32,111 nt of DNA from an uncultured Clostridia bacterium (GTDB taxonomy: Bacteria; Bacillota; Clostridia; Christensenellales; Aristaeellaceae). A model generated the notes under the pieces. It saw nothing but the letters and a program-made list of their open reading frames with translations, did not search any database and was not told the DNA's origin. The DNA lies in the NCBI GenBank assembly GCA_945928315.1, contig CAMENN010000026.1, positions 1 through 32,111 on the forward strand. Reading direction: 5' to 3'. A program made the translations under genes and the position numbers. Every line of letters starts with the position of its first letter. Position 1 is the stretch's first letter. Positions 1 through 7,685 of this stretch are shown here, in pieces.

Positions 1-80
1 GAAATTCTACGACAGCCCCTTATTTTCGTGTCTGCTGCTCGGGGAACAGTCCAGTTTTGCCTTGCAGTCCTTTTTTGCGC

Positions 81-878
81 TTATGCGAGTGCGCGGGCCA
101 TGGCGACGATGTCGCCGACGCCGTCGAGCACGATGGACGGCCGGTAGGCGTAGGTCTTGAGCGTGTCGCGTGTGGAGACGCCCGAGAGAACGAGTACCGT
201 GGACATGCCGCTCTCCATGCCGGAGATGACGTCCGTGTCCATCCGGTTGCCGACCATCACGGCCTCGGCGGAGTGGCAGTTCAGCAGGCGCAGGCCCGTG
301 CGCATCATCAGCGGATTGGGCTTGCCGCAGAAGTACGCCGTGGTGCCGGTCGCCATCTCGATCGGCGCGATCAGCGCGCGGCAGGCGGGCGCGATGCCGT
401 TTTCGATCGGGCCGGAGACGTCCGAGTTCGCGCCGATGAGCCGCGCGCCGCGCATGACGAGGTTCGTCGCCTGGGTCAGCGTGTCGAGCGAATAGGAGCG
501 CCCCTCGCCGACGACCACATAGTCCGGATTCACGTCGTTCATGGTGATGCCTGCGTCATAGAGCGCGTTGAGCAGGCCGGCCTCGCCGATGGCGAACACC
601 GAGCAGCCCGGAGACTGCTCCTTGAGGAACGCCGCTGTGGCCAGCGCGCTGGTGTAAAAGTGCTCCTCCGGCACGTCAAGCCCCATGCGCGCGAGCTTCT
701 GGTTCAGCTCGCGGGGCGTATAGCCGCTGTTGTTGGTCAGAAAGAGGTATTCCTTCTTTTCCTCGTGCAGCCACTGGATGAACTCCGCGACGCCCGGCAG
801 AATCTGATTGCCATGGTAGATCACGCCGTCCATATCGCAGATGAAGCCCTTCTTTTCGTTAAAATTGATGCTGTCCAT
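81..878 (-). CDS. HAD superfamily IIA (NagD/AraL-like) phosphatase
   Basis: A 265-residue HAD hydrolase of subclass IIA, probably a cytoplasmic phosphatase acting on small phosphorylated metabolites; the substrate cannot be read from sequence. Motif I is DMDGVIYHG, with nucleophile Asp15 and acid/base Asp17. Motif II is the TNNSG segment, and the cap region is followed by GKPNPLMM with the conserved Lys. Motif IV reads VGNRMDTDV, where the family usually has VGD, so one Mg-binding Asp appears as Asn. I chose the ATG at 878 because AGGAGGG lies about 5 bases upstream and the product then starts just before motif I; the frame stays open to 995, but that would run through the promoter. It is transcribed divergently from the fatty acid operon, and nothing ties it to that pathway. 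Confidence 0.9.
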   Translation of the reverse strand: MDSINFNEKKGFICDMDGVIYHGNQILPGVAEFIQWLHEEKKEYLFLTNNSGYTPRELNQKLARMGLDVPEEHFYTSALATAAFLKEQSPGCSVFAIGEAGLLNALYDAGITMNDVNPDYVVVGEGRSYSLDTLTQATNLVMRGARLIGANSDVSGPIENGIAPACRALIAPIEMATGTTAYFCGKPNPLMMRTGLRLLNCHSAEAVMVGNRMDTDVISGMESGMSTVLVLSGVSTRDTLKTYAYRPSIVLDGVGDIVAMARALA

Positions 879-919
879 GCGCACCCTCCTGATCCTGTCT
901 TTGTCATTGTCCATCCACA

Positions 920-948
920 AGTATACCAGAACTGCCCGCAGAATTCTA
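920..948 (-). promoter_or_regulatory. Probable promoter of the HAD phosphatase gene
   Basis: On the minus strand an extended -10 (TGG-TATACT) lies at 920-925. A weak -35 (TAGAAT, 943-948) is 17 bases away. The start codon is about 40 bases downstream of the -10. The strength rests on the TGn extension, because the -35 matches the sigma-A consensus at only three positions. Confidence 0.55.
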
Positions 949-988
949 TCATTCCCGCGTAAATTCTGCGTAAATGGGAGAAAAGGGC

Positions 989-1017
989 TTGACACGCTCC
1001 GTCTTCTCCTGTATAAT
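989..1017 (+). promoter_or_regulatory. Consensus sigma-A promoter of the fatty acid synthesis operon
   Basis: TTGACA at 989-994 and TATAAT at 1012-1017 are separated by exactly 17 bases, a full match to the vegetative consensus. Transcription should begin near 1024, inside the palindrome described next, giving a leader of about 65 bases before acpP. Just upstream, GCGTAAAT occurs twice with an 11-bp period (957-964 and 968-975). A promoter this strong suits acyl carrier protein and implies control by repression. Confidence 0.9.
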
Positions 1018-1021
1018 TCGG

Positions 1022-1063
1022 CTCAATCAATTTAGCTAAAATGATTTAGATAAATTGATGGAG
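1022..1063 (+). promoter_or_regulatory. 42-bp palindromic operator over the fab operon start site (candidate MarR/FabT-like site)
   Basis: Arms of 19 bases pair with two mismatches. The outer perfect arms are ATCAATTTA (1026-1034) and TAAATTGAT (1051-1059); the inner perfect arms are CTAAA (1036-1040) and TTTAG (1045-1049). The same stretch can be read as two tandem near-palindromes, TTTAGCTAAA (1031-1040) and TTTAGATAAA (1045-1054), 14 bp apart. It starts 4 bp after the -10 box and covers the expected start site, so a bound protein would block initiation. FabT-type MarR regulators of Firmicutes bind AT-rich TTTGA/TCAAA palindromes over fab promoters. This site resembles those in layout but not exactly in sequence. 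Assigning it to the regulator at 10174 is inference. Confidence 0.7.
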
Positions 1064-1087
1064 ACAATTTGTGAAGGAGAGTTCATC

Positions 1088-1318
1088 ATGATCGAGTTTG
1101 AAACGGTGAAAAACGTCATTGTCGATACGCTGGGCTGCGAAGCGAAGGCTGTGAAGCCGGAGGCGACGCTCAAGGATCTGGGCGCGGATTCCCTGGCGGC
1201 GGTCGAGCTGATGATGGCCATGGAGGAAGCCACGGGCGTGACCATCAGCGACGAGGACATGGCTTCCCTGCAGACGGTCGGCAGCATCATGGACTATGTG
1301 GCCGCACATCAGGGCTGA
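1088..1318 (+). CDS. acpP: Acyl carrier protein
   Basis: A 76-residue acidic acyl carrier protein, the cytoplasmic carrier of growing fatty acyl chains. The LGADSLAAVEL motif places the phosphopantetheine-bearing serine at Ser35. Length and helix pattern are normal for the family. The start at 1088 is preceded by AAGGAG with a spacing of 8; the frame is open 33 bases further up, but those codons lie in the operator and leader. It is the first gene of the fatty acid operon and is separated from accB by a 56-base gap with a hairpin, so it is probably made in excess of the downstream enzymes. Confidence 0.97.
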   Translation: MIEFETVKNVIVDTLGCEAKAVKPEATLKDLGADSLAAVELMMAMEEATGVTISDEDMASLQTVGSIMDYVAAHQG

Positions 1319-1328
1319 AAAGACGGAA

Positions 1329-1363
1329 AGGCCTGCCGCCCGATGCGACGGCGGGCCTGTTTT
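1329..1363 (+). terminator. Leaky intrinsic terminator / attenuating hairpin between acpP and accB
   Basis: AGGCCTGCCG (1329-1338) pairs with CGGCGGGCCT (1349-1358), ten pairs including one U-G, around a 10-base loop, followed by GTTTT (1359-1363). The T run is short, which fits partial termination or a processed intercistronic hairpin that keeps acpP mRNA more abundant than the acc-fab part. The SD GAGGGG of accB begins at 1364, directly after it. Confidence 0.6.
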
Positions 1364-1374
1364 GAGGGGACAGC

Positions 1375-1791
1375 ATGACAAATCAGGAGATTCTCGAGCT
1401 GATGGATCGCTTTGAGCGCAGCTCGCTGTATACGATGAAGCTCTCGACGGGCGTGTTTTCTCTGGAGCTGAGCCGCGGCGCGGGGACGTCAACCGCAGCG
1501 GCCGCACCTGCCGCGCCCGTACAGACCGCCACGCAGCCTGCCGCAGAGACGGACGAGGTGATTGCCTCTCCGCTGGCCGGCGTGTTCTATGCTGCGCCGG
1601 AGCCGGGCGCAGAGCCGTATGTGCGCGCGGGACAGACGGTCAGCAAGGGGCAGACGCTCTGCCTGATTGAGGCGATGAAGATGATGAGCGAGGTCAGCGC
1701 GCCATGCGACTGCGTGATCACGCAGGTTCTCGGGGAGAACGGAGCGCTGGCGCCCTACGGCGAGCCCATCTTCCGGTACAGGCCATGCTGA
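1375..1791 (+). CDS. accB: Acetyl-CoA carboxylase biotin carboxyl carrier protein
   Basis: A 138-residue BCCP, the swinging arm that carries carboxybiotin from AccC to the AccD/AccA carboxyltransferase. The N-terminal about 35 residues form the usual helical segment, residues 36-60 are an Ala/Pro/Thr-rich linker, and the C-terminal about 78 residues are the biotinyl domain. The biotinylation motif EAMKMM puts the modified lysine at Lys102; the next residues are SE rather than the common NE. GAGGGG lies 5 bases before the ATG. The stop overlaps the accC start by 7 bases, so the two are translationally coupled. Confidence 0.97.
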   Translation: MTNQEILELMDRFERSSLYTMKLSTGVFSLELSRGAGTSTAAAAPAAPVQTATQPAAETDEVIASPLAGVFYAAPEPGAEPYVRAGQTVSKGQTLCLIEAMKMMSEVSAPCDCVITQVLGENGALAPYGEPIFRYRPC

Positions 1792-3170
1792 GGCGCGTGC
1801 TGATCGCCAACCGCGGCGAAATCGCGCTGCGCATCCTGCGCGCGTGCCGGGAACTGGGCATCGAGACGGTGGCGGTGTACTCCGAGGCAGACGCCGAGGC
1901 CCTGCATGTGCAGCTGGCGACGCAGGCCGTGTGCATCGGTCCGGCGCCTGCAGCCAGGAGCTATCTCAATCAGGATGCGCAGCTGGCCGTGGCGCTGGCA
2001 ACCCACTGCGACGGCATCCACCCGGGCTACGGCTTTCTTTCGGAGAACGCGGCGTTCGCCGATGCCTGCGCGCGGGCCGGGCTCACGTTGATCGGACCGT
2101 CGGGCGACGTCATCCGCCGCGCCGGGGACAAGGCGGCCGCCCGTGCGCTGATGCGCAAAGCGGGTGTGCCCGTCACGCCCGGATCGCAGGGATCGCTCTC
2201 CTCGCTTGAACAGGCGATGGAGGACGCGCGGCGCGTGGGGTATCCCGTGCTGCTCAAGGCCTGTGCGGGCGGCGGAGGAAGGGGCATCCGGCGTTGCGAC
2301 AGCGAGGCGCAGATCGCGGACGCCTACGCACAGGCGAAGGCCGAGGCACGGGCATGCTTCGGCAATGACGAGCTGTATCTGGAGAAGCTGGTGCTGCGCC
2401 CGCGTCATGTCGAGGTGCAGGTGCTCGCCGACCGGCATGGACATGTGGTGTCTCTGGGTGATCGGGACTGCTCCGTGCAGCGGCGCAACCAGAAGCTCAT
2501 CGAGGAAGCGCCCGCCTGGGGGCTCTCTCCCGCATTGAGAAAGCGCATGGGTGAGGCGGCCGTTGCGGCGGCGCGGGCCGTGGGCTATGAGAGCGCGGGC
2601 ACGGTGGAGTTTTTGCTGGAGGAAGACCGGTTCTATTTCATGGAGATCAACACGCGGATTCAGGTGGAGCACGGCATCACCGAGCTGGTCACCGGCATCG
2701 ATCTGGTACAGGAGCAGCTTCGCGTGGCCTCCGGGCTGTCGCTGTCCGTCGCGCAGGAGGACGTCGTCGTGCGCGGGCACGCCATCGAGTGCCGCGTCAA
2801 CGCGGAGGACCCGCAGCGGGACTTTGCACCCGCGCCCGGTCAGGTGGAGTTCATCCACTTCCCGGGCGGCAACGGTGTGCGCGTGGATTCCTGCCTGTAC
2901 AGCGGCTGCTCACTGCCGCCGTATTACGATTCGCTGGCGGCGAAGGTGATGGTCTGCGCGCCGACGCGGCTCGGGGCCATCCGCAGGATGCGCCGCTGTC
3001 TGGAGGAGTTCACGCTCGAGGGATTTCCTACGAACGCGGAGCTGTCCTACCAGATCCTGTACCATCCGACGTTCATCCGCGGCGCCTGTACGACGGTGTT
3101 TCTGACGGAGAACCTGCCGCAGCTGCTGGACTTCGGCCGCAGGCTTGACCGGGAGGAGAAGAATTCGTGA
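1785..3170 (+). CDS. accC: Acetyl-CoA carboxylase, biotin carboxylase subunit
   Basis: A 461-residue ATP-grasp enzyme that carboxylates BCCP-bound biotin with bicarbonate and ATP. It shows the N-terminal IANRGEIALRI, the pre-ATP-grasp motif HPGYGFLSEN (79-88), the glycine-rich ATP loop KACAGGGGRGIR (158-169), the metal ligands Glu275 and Glu287, and the catalytic NTRIQVEH (289-296). After VEH the sequence is GITE where most homologues have PVTE, a small departure next to the active site. Start: the ATG at 1785 overlaps the accB stop and gives the family-typical MLRRVLIANRG. The frame is open 81 bases further upstream, but only inside accB. Confidence 0.96.
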   Translation: MLRRVLIANRGEIALRILRACRELGIETVAVYSEADAEALHVQLATQAVCIGPAPAARSYLNQDAQLAVALATHCDGIHPGYGFLSENAAFADACARAGLTLIGPSGDVIRRAGDKAAARALMRKAGVPVTPGSQGSLSSLEQAMEDARRVGYPVLLKACAGGGGRGIRRCDSEAQIADAYAQAKAEARACFGNDELYLEKLVLRPRHVEVQVLADRHGHVVSLGDRDCSVQRRNQKLIEEAPAWGLSPALRKRMGEAAVAAARAVGYESAGTVEFLLEEDRFYFMEINTRIQVEHGITELVTGIDLVQEQLRVASGLSLSVAQEDVVVRGHAIECRVNAEDPQRDFAPAPGQVEFIHFPGGNGVRVDSCLYSGCSLPPYYDSLAAKVMVCAPTRLGAIRRMRRCLEEFTLEGFPTNAELSYQILYHPTFIRGACTTVFLTENLPQLLDFGRRLDREEKNS

Positions 3171-4030
3171 CCCATGTGTTTGAAAAGCGCCGCAACCGCC
3201 TGCGCGCGATGAAGGAGCTGAGCGAGAGCTATCTGCCGCCGGAGCAGGTGATCACCTGCCCGAGCTGCGGCCAGGAGGTTGCGCGCGAGGAGGTGGAGCG
3301 GGCGCTGTCCGTCTGCCCGGCCTGCGGGCATCACTTTCCCATCAGCGGGCCTGCGCGGCTGCGCCTGGTGATGGACGGGGCGAAATACCGCGAGCTGTAT
3401 CGCCACGTGCAGGCGGGCAACCCGCTGGATTTCCCAGGCTACGACGACAAGCTGCGCGCTGCGCAGGAGAAGACCGGCCTTGACGAGGCGGTCATCGTCG
3501 CCACGGGCGAGATCGGCGGACGCAGGTGCGTCGCCTGCGTGCTGGACAGCCGGTTCATGATGGGGAGCATGAGCGCTGCGGTGGGCGAAAAGCTCACGCT
3601 GGGCATCGAGTACACGGTTCGGCGCGCCCTGCCGCTGATCATCTTTTCCGCCAGCGGCGGCGCGCGCATGCAGGAGGGCATCCTCTCGCTCATGCAGATG
3701 GCCAAGACGAGCGCGGCGCTGGCAAAGCTGTCGCAGAAGGGGCTGCTCTACATCAGCGTGCTGACCGATCCGACCATGGGCGGCGTGACGGCGAGCTTTG
3801 CGTCGCTGGGCGACGTCATTCTGGCGGAGCCTGGCGCGCTGATCGGCTTTGCCGGGCCGCGCGTGATCGAGCAGACGATCGGGCAGTCCCTGCCGGAGGG
3901 GTTTCAGCGCGCGGAATTCCTGATGGAGCACGGCTTCATCGACGCGATTGTGCCGCGCAGCGGCCTGCGGGATGCGCTGGCAAAGCTGCTGATGCTGCAC
4001 GAAGGAGGAACGGCATGGAGGAAACACTGA
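3167..4030 (+). CDS. accD: Acetyl-CoA carboxylase carboxyltransferase subunit beta
   Basis: A 287-residue subunit that with AccA transfers the carboxyl group from biotin to acetyl-CoA, giving malonyl-CoA. The N-terminal four-cysteine zinc ribbon is complete (Cys31, Cys34, Cys50, Cys53). The crotonase-like domain follows, with ASGGARMQEG and DPTMGGVTASFA. The start is GTG, overlapping the accC stop as GTGA, with GGGAGGAG about 8 bases upstream. The gene ends 16 bases inside accA, typical of tight coupling between the two halves of one heterotetramer. Confidence 0.96.
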   Translation: MTHVFEKRRNRLRAMKELSESYLPPEQVITCPSCGQEVAREEVERALSVCPACGHHFPISGPARLRLVMDGAKYRELYRHVQAGNPLDFPGYDDKLRAAQEKTGLDEAVIVATGEIGGRRCVACVLDSRFMMGSMSAAVGEKLTLGIEYTVRRALPLIIFSASGGARMQEGILSLMQMAKTSAALAKLSQKGLLYISVLTDPTMGGVTASFASLGDVILAEPGALIGFAGPRVIEQTIGQSLPEGFQRAEFLMEHGFIDAIVPRSGLRDALAKLLMLHEGGTAWRKH

Positions 4031-4833
4031 CCGCCGCGCAGCGCGTGGCGCTGGCCCGGCAGGCGCAGCGTCCGGGCATCTGCGCCTTCATCGACGGGCT
4101 GTTCACGGGCTTTTTTGAGATGAAGGGCGACCGGCTCGCCGGAGAGGACGGCGCGATCCTCGGCGGCGTGGCGCTCTATCACGGGCAGCCGGTGACCGTC
4201 ATCGGCACGCGGAAGGGACGCACGGTGGAGGAAAACCTGCACTGCCGCTTCGGCATGCCCGGCCCGGAGGGCTACCGGAAGGCGCTCCGGCTGATGAAGC
4301 AGGCGGAGAAATTCGGCCGGCCGGTGATCACGTTCATCGACACGCCGGGCGCGTATCCCGGCATCGCTGCGGAGGAGCGCGGACAGGGCGAGGCGATTGC
4401 CTGCTGTCTGATGGAGATGAGCACGCTGACGGTTCCCGTCGTATCCGTCGTGACGGGCGAGGGCAACAGCGGCGGCGCGCTGGCACTCGGCGTGGCCAAC
4501 CGCGTGCTGATGCTGGAAAATGCGGTGTATGCCATTCTCTCTCCTGAGGGCTTCGCCAGCATCCTGTGGAAGGATGCAAGCCGCCATGAAGAGGCCTGCG
4601 AGCTGATGAAGCTGACCGCGCCCGATCTGATGCAGCTGGGCGTGATCGACGCGATCATCCAGGAACCGGAGGGCGGCGCGCAGCGGGATGCCGCGGCGCA
4701 GATCGCGATGATCGACCGCGCACTCTCGGCGGAGCTTCACGCGCTCCGGGGCATGAGCGGACGGGAGCTGGCGGCGCAGCGGATGGAGAAATTCCGCAGG
4801 ATGGGCGCGCCGCGCCCGGAGGCAGACGCATGA
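4015..4833 (+). CDS. accA: Acetyl-CoA carboxylase carboxyltransferase subunit alpha
   Basis: A 272-residue alpha subunit of the carboxyltransferase, partner of the preceding AccD. Signature segments are GTRKGR, FIDTPGAYPGIAAEERGQGEAIA, GEGNSGGALALG and the LSPEGFASILWKD region. It is shorter than the roughly 319-residue E. coli protein, lacking N-terminal residues, as is usual in Firmicutes. The ATG at 4015 has GAAGGAGGA within the end of accD; a longer open frame exists upstream but overlaps accD and codes for nothing family-like. The stop overlaps the fabH start as ATGA. Confidence 0.96.
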   Translation: MEETLTAAQRVALARQAQRPGICAFIDGLFTGFFEMKGDRLAGEDGAILGGVALYHGQPVTVIGTRKGRTVEENLHCRFGMPGPEGYRKALRLMKQAEKFGRPVITFIDTPGAYPGIAAEERGQGEAIACCLMEMSTLTVPVVSVVTGEGNSGGALALGVANRVLMLENAVYAILSPEGFASILWKDASRHEEACELMKLTAPDLMQLGVIDAIIQEPEGGAQRDAAAQIAMIDRALSAELHALRGMSGRELAAQRMEKFRRMGAPRPEADA

Positions 4834-5777
4834 GCGGCGTGAAGCTGCGCGGCTGCGGGCACTGCGTCCCCGCGCGCGTGGTGACCAACGACGACCTTGC
4901 AAGGCGCATGGACACGTCGGATGCGTGGATTTCGTCGCGGACCGGCATCCGCAGCCGGCACATCTGTGGGGAGGAGACGCAGGCGCAGCTTTGCACGGAG
5001 GCAGCGCGCATGGCGCTCGAACGCGCCGGTGTGCGGCCGGAGGAGATCGGCGTCTGCCTGGTGGCGACGATGACCCCGGAGAGCCTCATGCCCAGCACGG
5101 CGTGCGCGCTGCAAAAGGCGTTGGGGCTTGCGCAGGATACGGTCTGCTTTGACATGAACGCCGCCTGCACGGGCTTTGTCTATGCGCTGCACACGGCCGA
5201 GTGCCTGCTGGCCGCATCGCCGCGCCGGTTTGCGCTGGTCGTCGGCGGCGACGCGATGAGCCGGATCGTCGACTGGTCGGACAGGAGCACCTGCATCCTC
5301 TTTGGTGACGGGGCGGGCGCGGCGGTCGTCGAATACCGCCCGGAGTGGCCGTCCGTCGGCGCGGTGCTCGGCTGCGACGGGGACAGCGAGCTACTGTATG
5401 CGGCCGGTCCCGGCTCCGGAAAGACGCCGCGCATCGCCATGGAGGGCACGCGTGTGTTCAAATTCGCCGTGGAGACCGTCTCCCGATGCATCGCGCAGGT
5501 GCTCGCGCGCACGGGCACGGCGCAGGAGGACGTGCGATGGTTCGTGCTGCATCAGGCGAACGCGCGCATCATCGACCTGGCGGCGCGGCGCTGCGGGATC
5601 GGAGCGGACCGGCTGTACGTCAATCTCTCGCAATACGGCAATACCTCGGCGGCGAGCATCCCCCTGGCGCTGAGCGAGATGCAGGAAAAGGGCCTGCTGC
5701 ACAGCGGCGATCGCATGGTGCTCGTGGGCTTTGGCGGCGGACTGACCTGGGGCGGCGCGCTGCTTGACATGGCATAG
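4830..5777 (+). CDS. fabH: Beta-ketoacyl-ACP synthase III
   Basis: A 315-residue condensing enzyme that starts fatty acid synthesis by joining an acyl-CoA primer to malonyl-ACP. The Cys-His-Asn triad is complete: Cys113 in NAACTGF, His241 in VLHQANARI and Asn271 in QYGNTSAAS. The C-terminal FGGGLTWGGALL is typical. Primer preference (acetyl or branched) cannot be told by eye. Its ATGA start-stop overlap with accA links malonyl-CoA supply to the first condensation. Confidence 0.97.
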   Translation: MSGVKLRGCGHCVPARVVTNDDLARRMDTSDAWISSRTGIRSRHICGEETQAQLCTEAARMALERAGVRPEEIGVCLVATMTPESLMPSTACALQKALGLAQDTVCFDMNAACTGFVYALHTAECLLAASPRRFALVVGGDAMSRIVDWSDRSTCILFGDGAGAAVVEYRPEWPSVGAVLGCDGDSELLYAAGPGSGKTPRIAMEGTRVFKFAVETVSRCIAQVLARTGTAQEDVRWFVLHQANARIIDLAARRCGIGADRLYVNLSQYGNTSAASIPLALSEMQEKGLLHSGDRMVLVGFGGGLTWGGALLDMA

Positions 5778-5786
5778 GAGGAGCAC

Positions 5787-6731
5787 ATGAACAGGCTCAA
5801 TGACATTCTTGGGACGCGGCTCCCTATCATCCAGGGCGGCATGGCGAACATCGCCACGGGCGAATTTGCAGCCGCCTGTTCAAATGCTGGCGCGCTGGGC
5901 ATCATCGCGGCGGGCGGCGTGAGCACCGCTCAGGAATTGCGCGAGCAGATTGCCCGCTGCCGCGCTCTGACGGACAAGCCCTTTGGCGTGAACATCATGC
6001 TGATGCACCCGTGCGTGGACGCGTTCGCGCAGGTGGTGATCGAGGAGCGCGTGCCGGTCGTCACGACGGGTGCGGGCAACCCCGGCAAGTATGTCCCCTG
6101 CTGGAAGAACGCGGGCATCCGGGTGATCCCGGTCGTCGCGGCCTCGGTGCTCGCGCAGCGCCTCGTCCGCTATGGCGTGGACGCGGTCATCGCCGAGGGC
6201 ACGGAGTCGGGCGGACATGTCGGCGAGATGACGACGATGGCGCTCGTGCCGCAGGTGATCGACGCGGTGGACGTGCCGGTCATCGCGGCGGGCGGCGTCG
6301 CCGATGGACGGCAGATGGCGGCGGCGCTCGCGCTGGGCGCATGCGGCGTGCAGGTGGGCACCTGCCTGCTGGCAAGCGCCGAGTGCCCGATTCACGAGCG
6401 CTACAAGCAGGCGCTGCTGCGCGCGAAGGACAGCGATACGATCGTCACCGGGCGCAGCGTGGGCGGACCCGTCCGCGTGCTGAAGAACCGGATGTCACGC
6501 GAGTATGTGCGTCTGGAGCAGCAGGGCGCGACGCTCGAGGAACTCGAGAAGCTGACGCTGGGTGGCCTGCGCCGCGCGGTGTTCGAGGGTGACGTGGAGA
6601 CCGGAAGCGTGATGGCCGGACAGGTAGCGGGCATGCTCCGCGAGATCCGCCCGGTGCGCGAGATCCTGGAAACACTGTACAGCGACGGCCTCGCCGTGCT
6701 GGAGCAGACGCGGCGCAGCTGGCGCGCGTGA
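5787..6731 (+). CDS. fabK: Enoyl-ACP reductase II (FMN-dependent)
   Basis: A 314-residue flavoprotein of the nitronate monooxygenase/FabK fold that reduces trans-2-enoyl-ACP with NAD(P)H in the last step of each elongation cycle. Seen: the N-terminal PIIQGGMA, the TTGAGNPG loop, the active-site ESGGHVGE with His144, and the AAGGVADGRQ and VQVGTCLLAS phosphate-binding loops. No FabI-type reductase is visible in the operon, so this is its only enoyl reductase here; FabK enzymes are characteristically insensitive to triclosan. AGGAGG lies just upstream, in the 9-base gap after fabH. Confidence 0.96.
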   Translation: MNRLNDILGTRLPIIQGGMANIATGEFAAACSNAGALGIIAAGGVSTAQELREQIARCRALTDKPFGVNIMLMHPCVDAFAQVVIEERVPVVTTGAGNPGKYVPCWKNAGIRVIPVVAASVLAQRLVRYGVDAVIAEGTESGGHVGEMTTMALVPQVIDAVDVPVIAAGGVADGRQMAAALALGACGVQVGTCLLASAECPIHERYKQALLRAKDSDTIVTGRSVGGPVRVLKNRMSREYVRLEQQGATLEELEKLTLGGLRRAVFEGDVETGSVMAGQVAGMLREIRPVREILETLYSDGLAVLEQTRRSWRA

Positions 6732-6740
6732 GGAGGAGCT

Positions 6741-7685
6741 ATGAAACTGGGCTTTTTGTTCGCCGGGCAGGGCAGTCAGCATCCGGGCATGGGCAAGGAC
6801 CTGTATGCGGCATATCCGGCCTTTCGCGGGGCGTTTGACAGCGCGTCGCTCGCCTTTGACCTGCACAGCGTGTGCTTTGACGATCCTGACGGCATGCTGG
6901 GACAGACGCGCTGCACGCAGCCGTGCATGGTGGCGTTTGCCGCGGGACTGACGGCGGTGCTGCGCGAGCGCGGCATCGTGCCGGATGTGGCGGCGGGGCT
7001 TTCGCTGGGCGAATACGCCGCGCTGCACGCGGCGGGCGTGTTTGATGCGAAGACGGCCATCGAACTGGCGGCCTTCCGCGGCGAGGCGATGGAGCGCGCG
7101 GCGCAGGGGATCGAAAGCGCGATGATCGCCGTGCTGGGGCTGGATCGTGATGCGCTCTCCCGCGCCTGCGAGGCGGCCTCGGGCGAGGGCGTGGCGGTCA
7201 TCGCCAACTACAACTGCCCCGGCCAGCTGGTCATCGGAGGCGAAAAGGCCGCGGTCGAGGCGGCTGCGCGGCTGGCGAAGGAGGCGGGTGCGCGGCGCTG
7301 TCTGCCGCTGCGCGTCAGCGGGCCGTTCCACACGCCGCTGATGGCGCCGGCGGGCGAGGCGCTTGCCGGCCGGTTTGAGGCCATGACGTTTGGAGAAATG
7401 CGCATTCCCGTGATCTTCAACTGCCTGGGCGATGTGAAGCCGCAGGGGGTGAGCGTGCAGGAGCTGCTGGTGCGCCAGGTACAGAGCAGCGTCTATATGG
7501 AGGATTCGATCCGCAGGATGGCGCAGATGGGCGTCGATGCGATCGTGGAGATCGGGCCGGGTCAGGTGCTCAGCGGCTTTGTCCGGAAGACCGTGCCGCA
7601 GGTGCCCGCCTTTGCCGTGGAGACGGTCGAGGATGTGGAATCGCTCGCGCAGAAGCTGAGCGATGTGCAGAGGGGAGGCTGCTGA
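6741..7685 (+). CDS. fabD: Malonyl-CoA:ACP transacylase
   Basis: A 314-residue acyltransferase that loads malonate onto acyl carrier protein. The N-terminal FAGQGSQ oxyanion motif, the nucleophile Ser88 in GLSLGEY, Arg113 in AFRGEAM and His197 in GPFHTPLM are all present, so the Ser-His pair and substrate-binding Arg are intact. GGAGG precedes the ATG. The stop shares one base with the fabG start (TGATG), indicating coupled translation. Confidence 0.97.
   Translation: MKLGFLFAGQGSQHPGMGKDLYAAYPAFRGAFDSASLAFDLHSVCFDDPDGMLGQTRCTQPCMVAFAAGLTAVLRERGIVPDVAAGLSLGEYAALHAAGVFDAKTAIELAAFRGEAMERAAQGIESAMIAVLGLDRDALSRACEAASGEGVAVIANYNCPGQLVIGGEKAAVEAAARLAKEAGARRCLPLRVSGPFHTPLMAPAGEALAGRFEAMTFGEMRIPVIFNCLGDVKPQGVSVQELLVRQVQSSVYMEDSIRRMAQMGVDAIVEIGPGQVLSGFVRKTVPQVPAFAVETVEDVESLAQKLSDVQRGGC

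Noticed and set aside
1-80. Gene end or terminator left of the HAD gene
   Set aside because: All frames here are short and none resembles a known protein; no GC hairpin with a T run is visible on either strand.
57-962. A 301-residue plus-strand frame opposite the HAD gene
   Set aside because: The minus-strand product has full HAD motifs and a strong SD; the plus frame starts at TTG without SD and has shadow-type composition.
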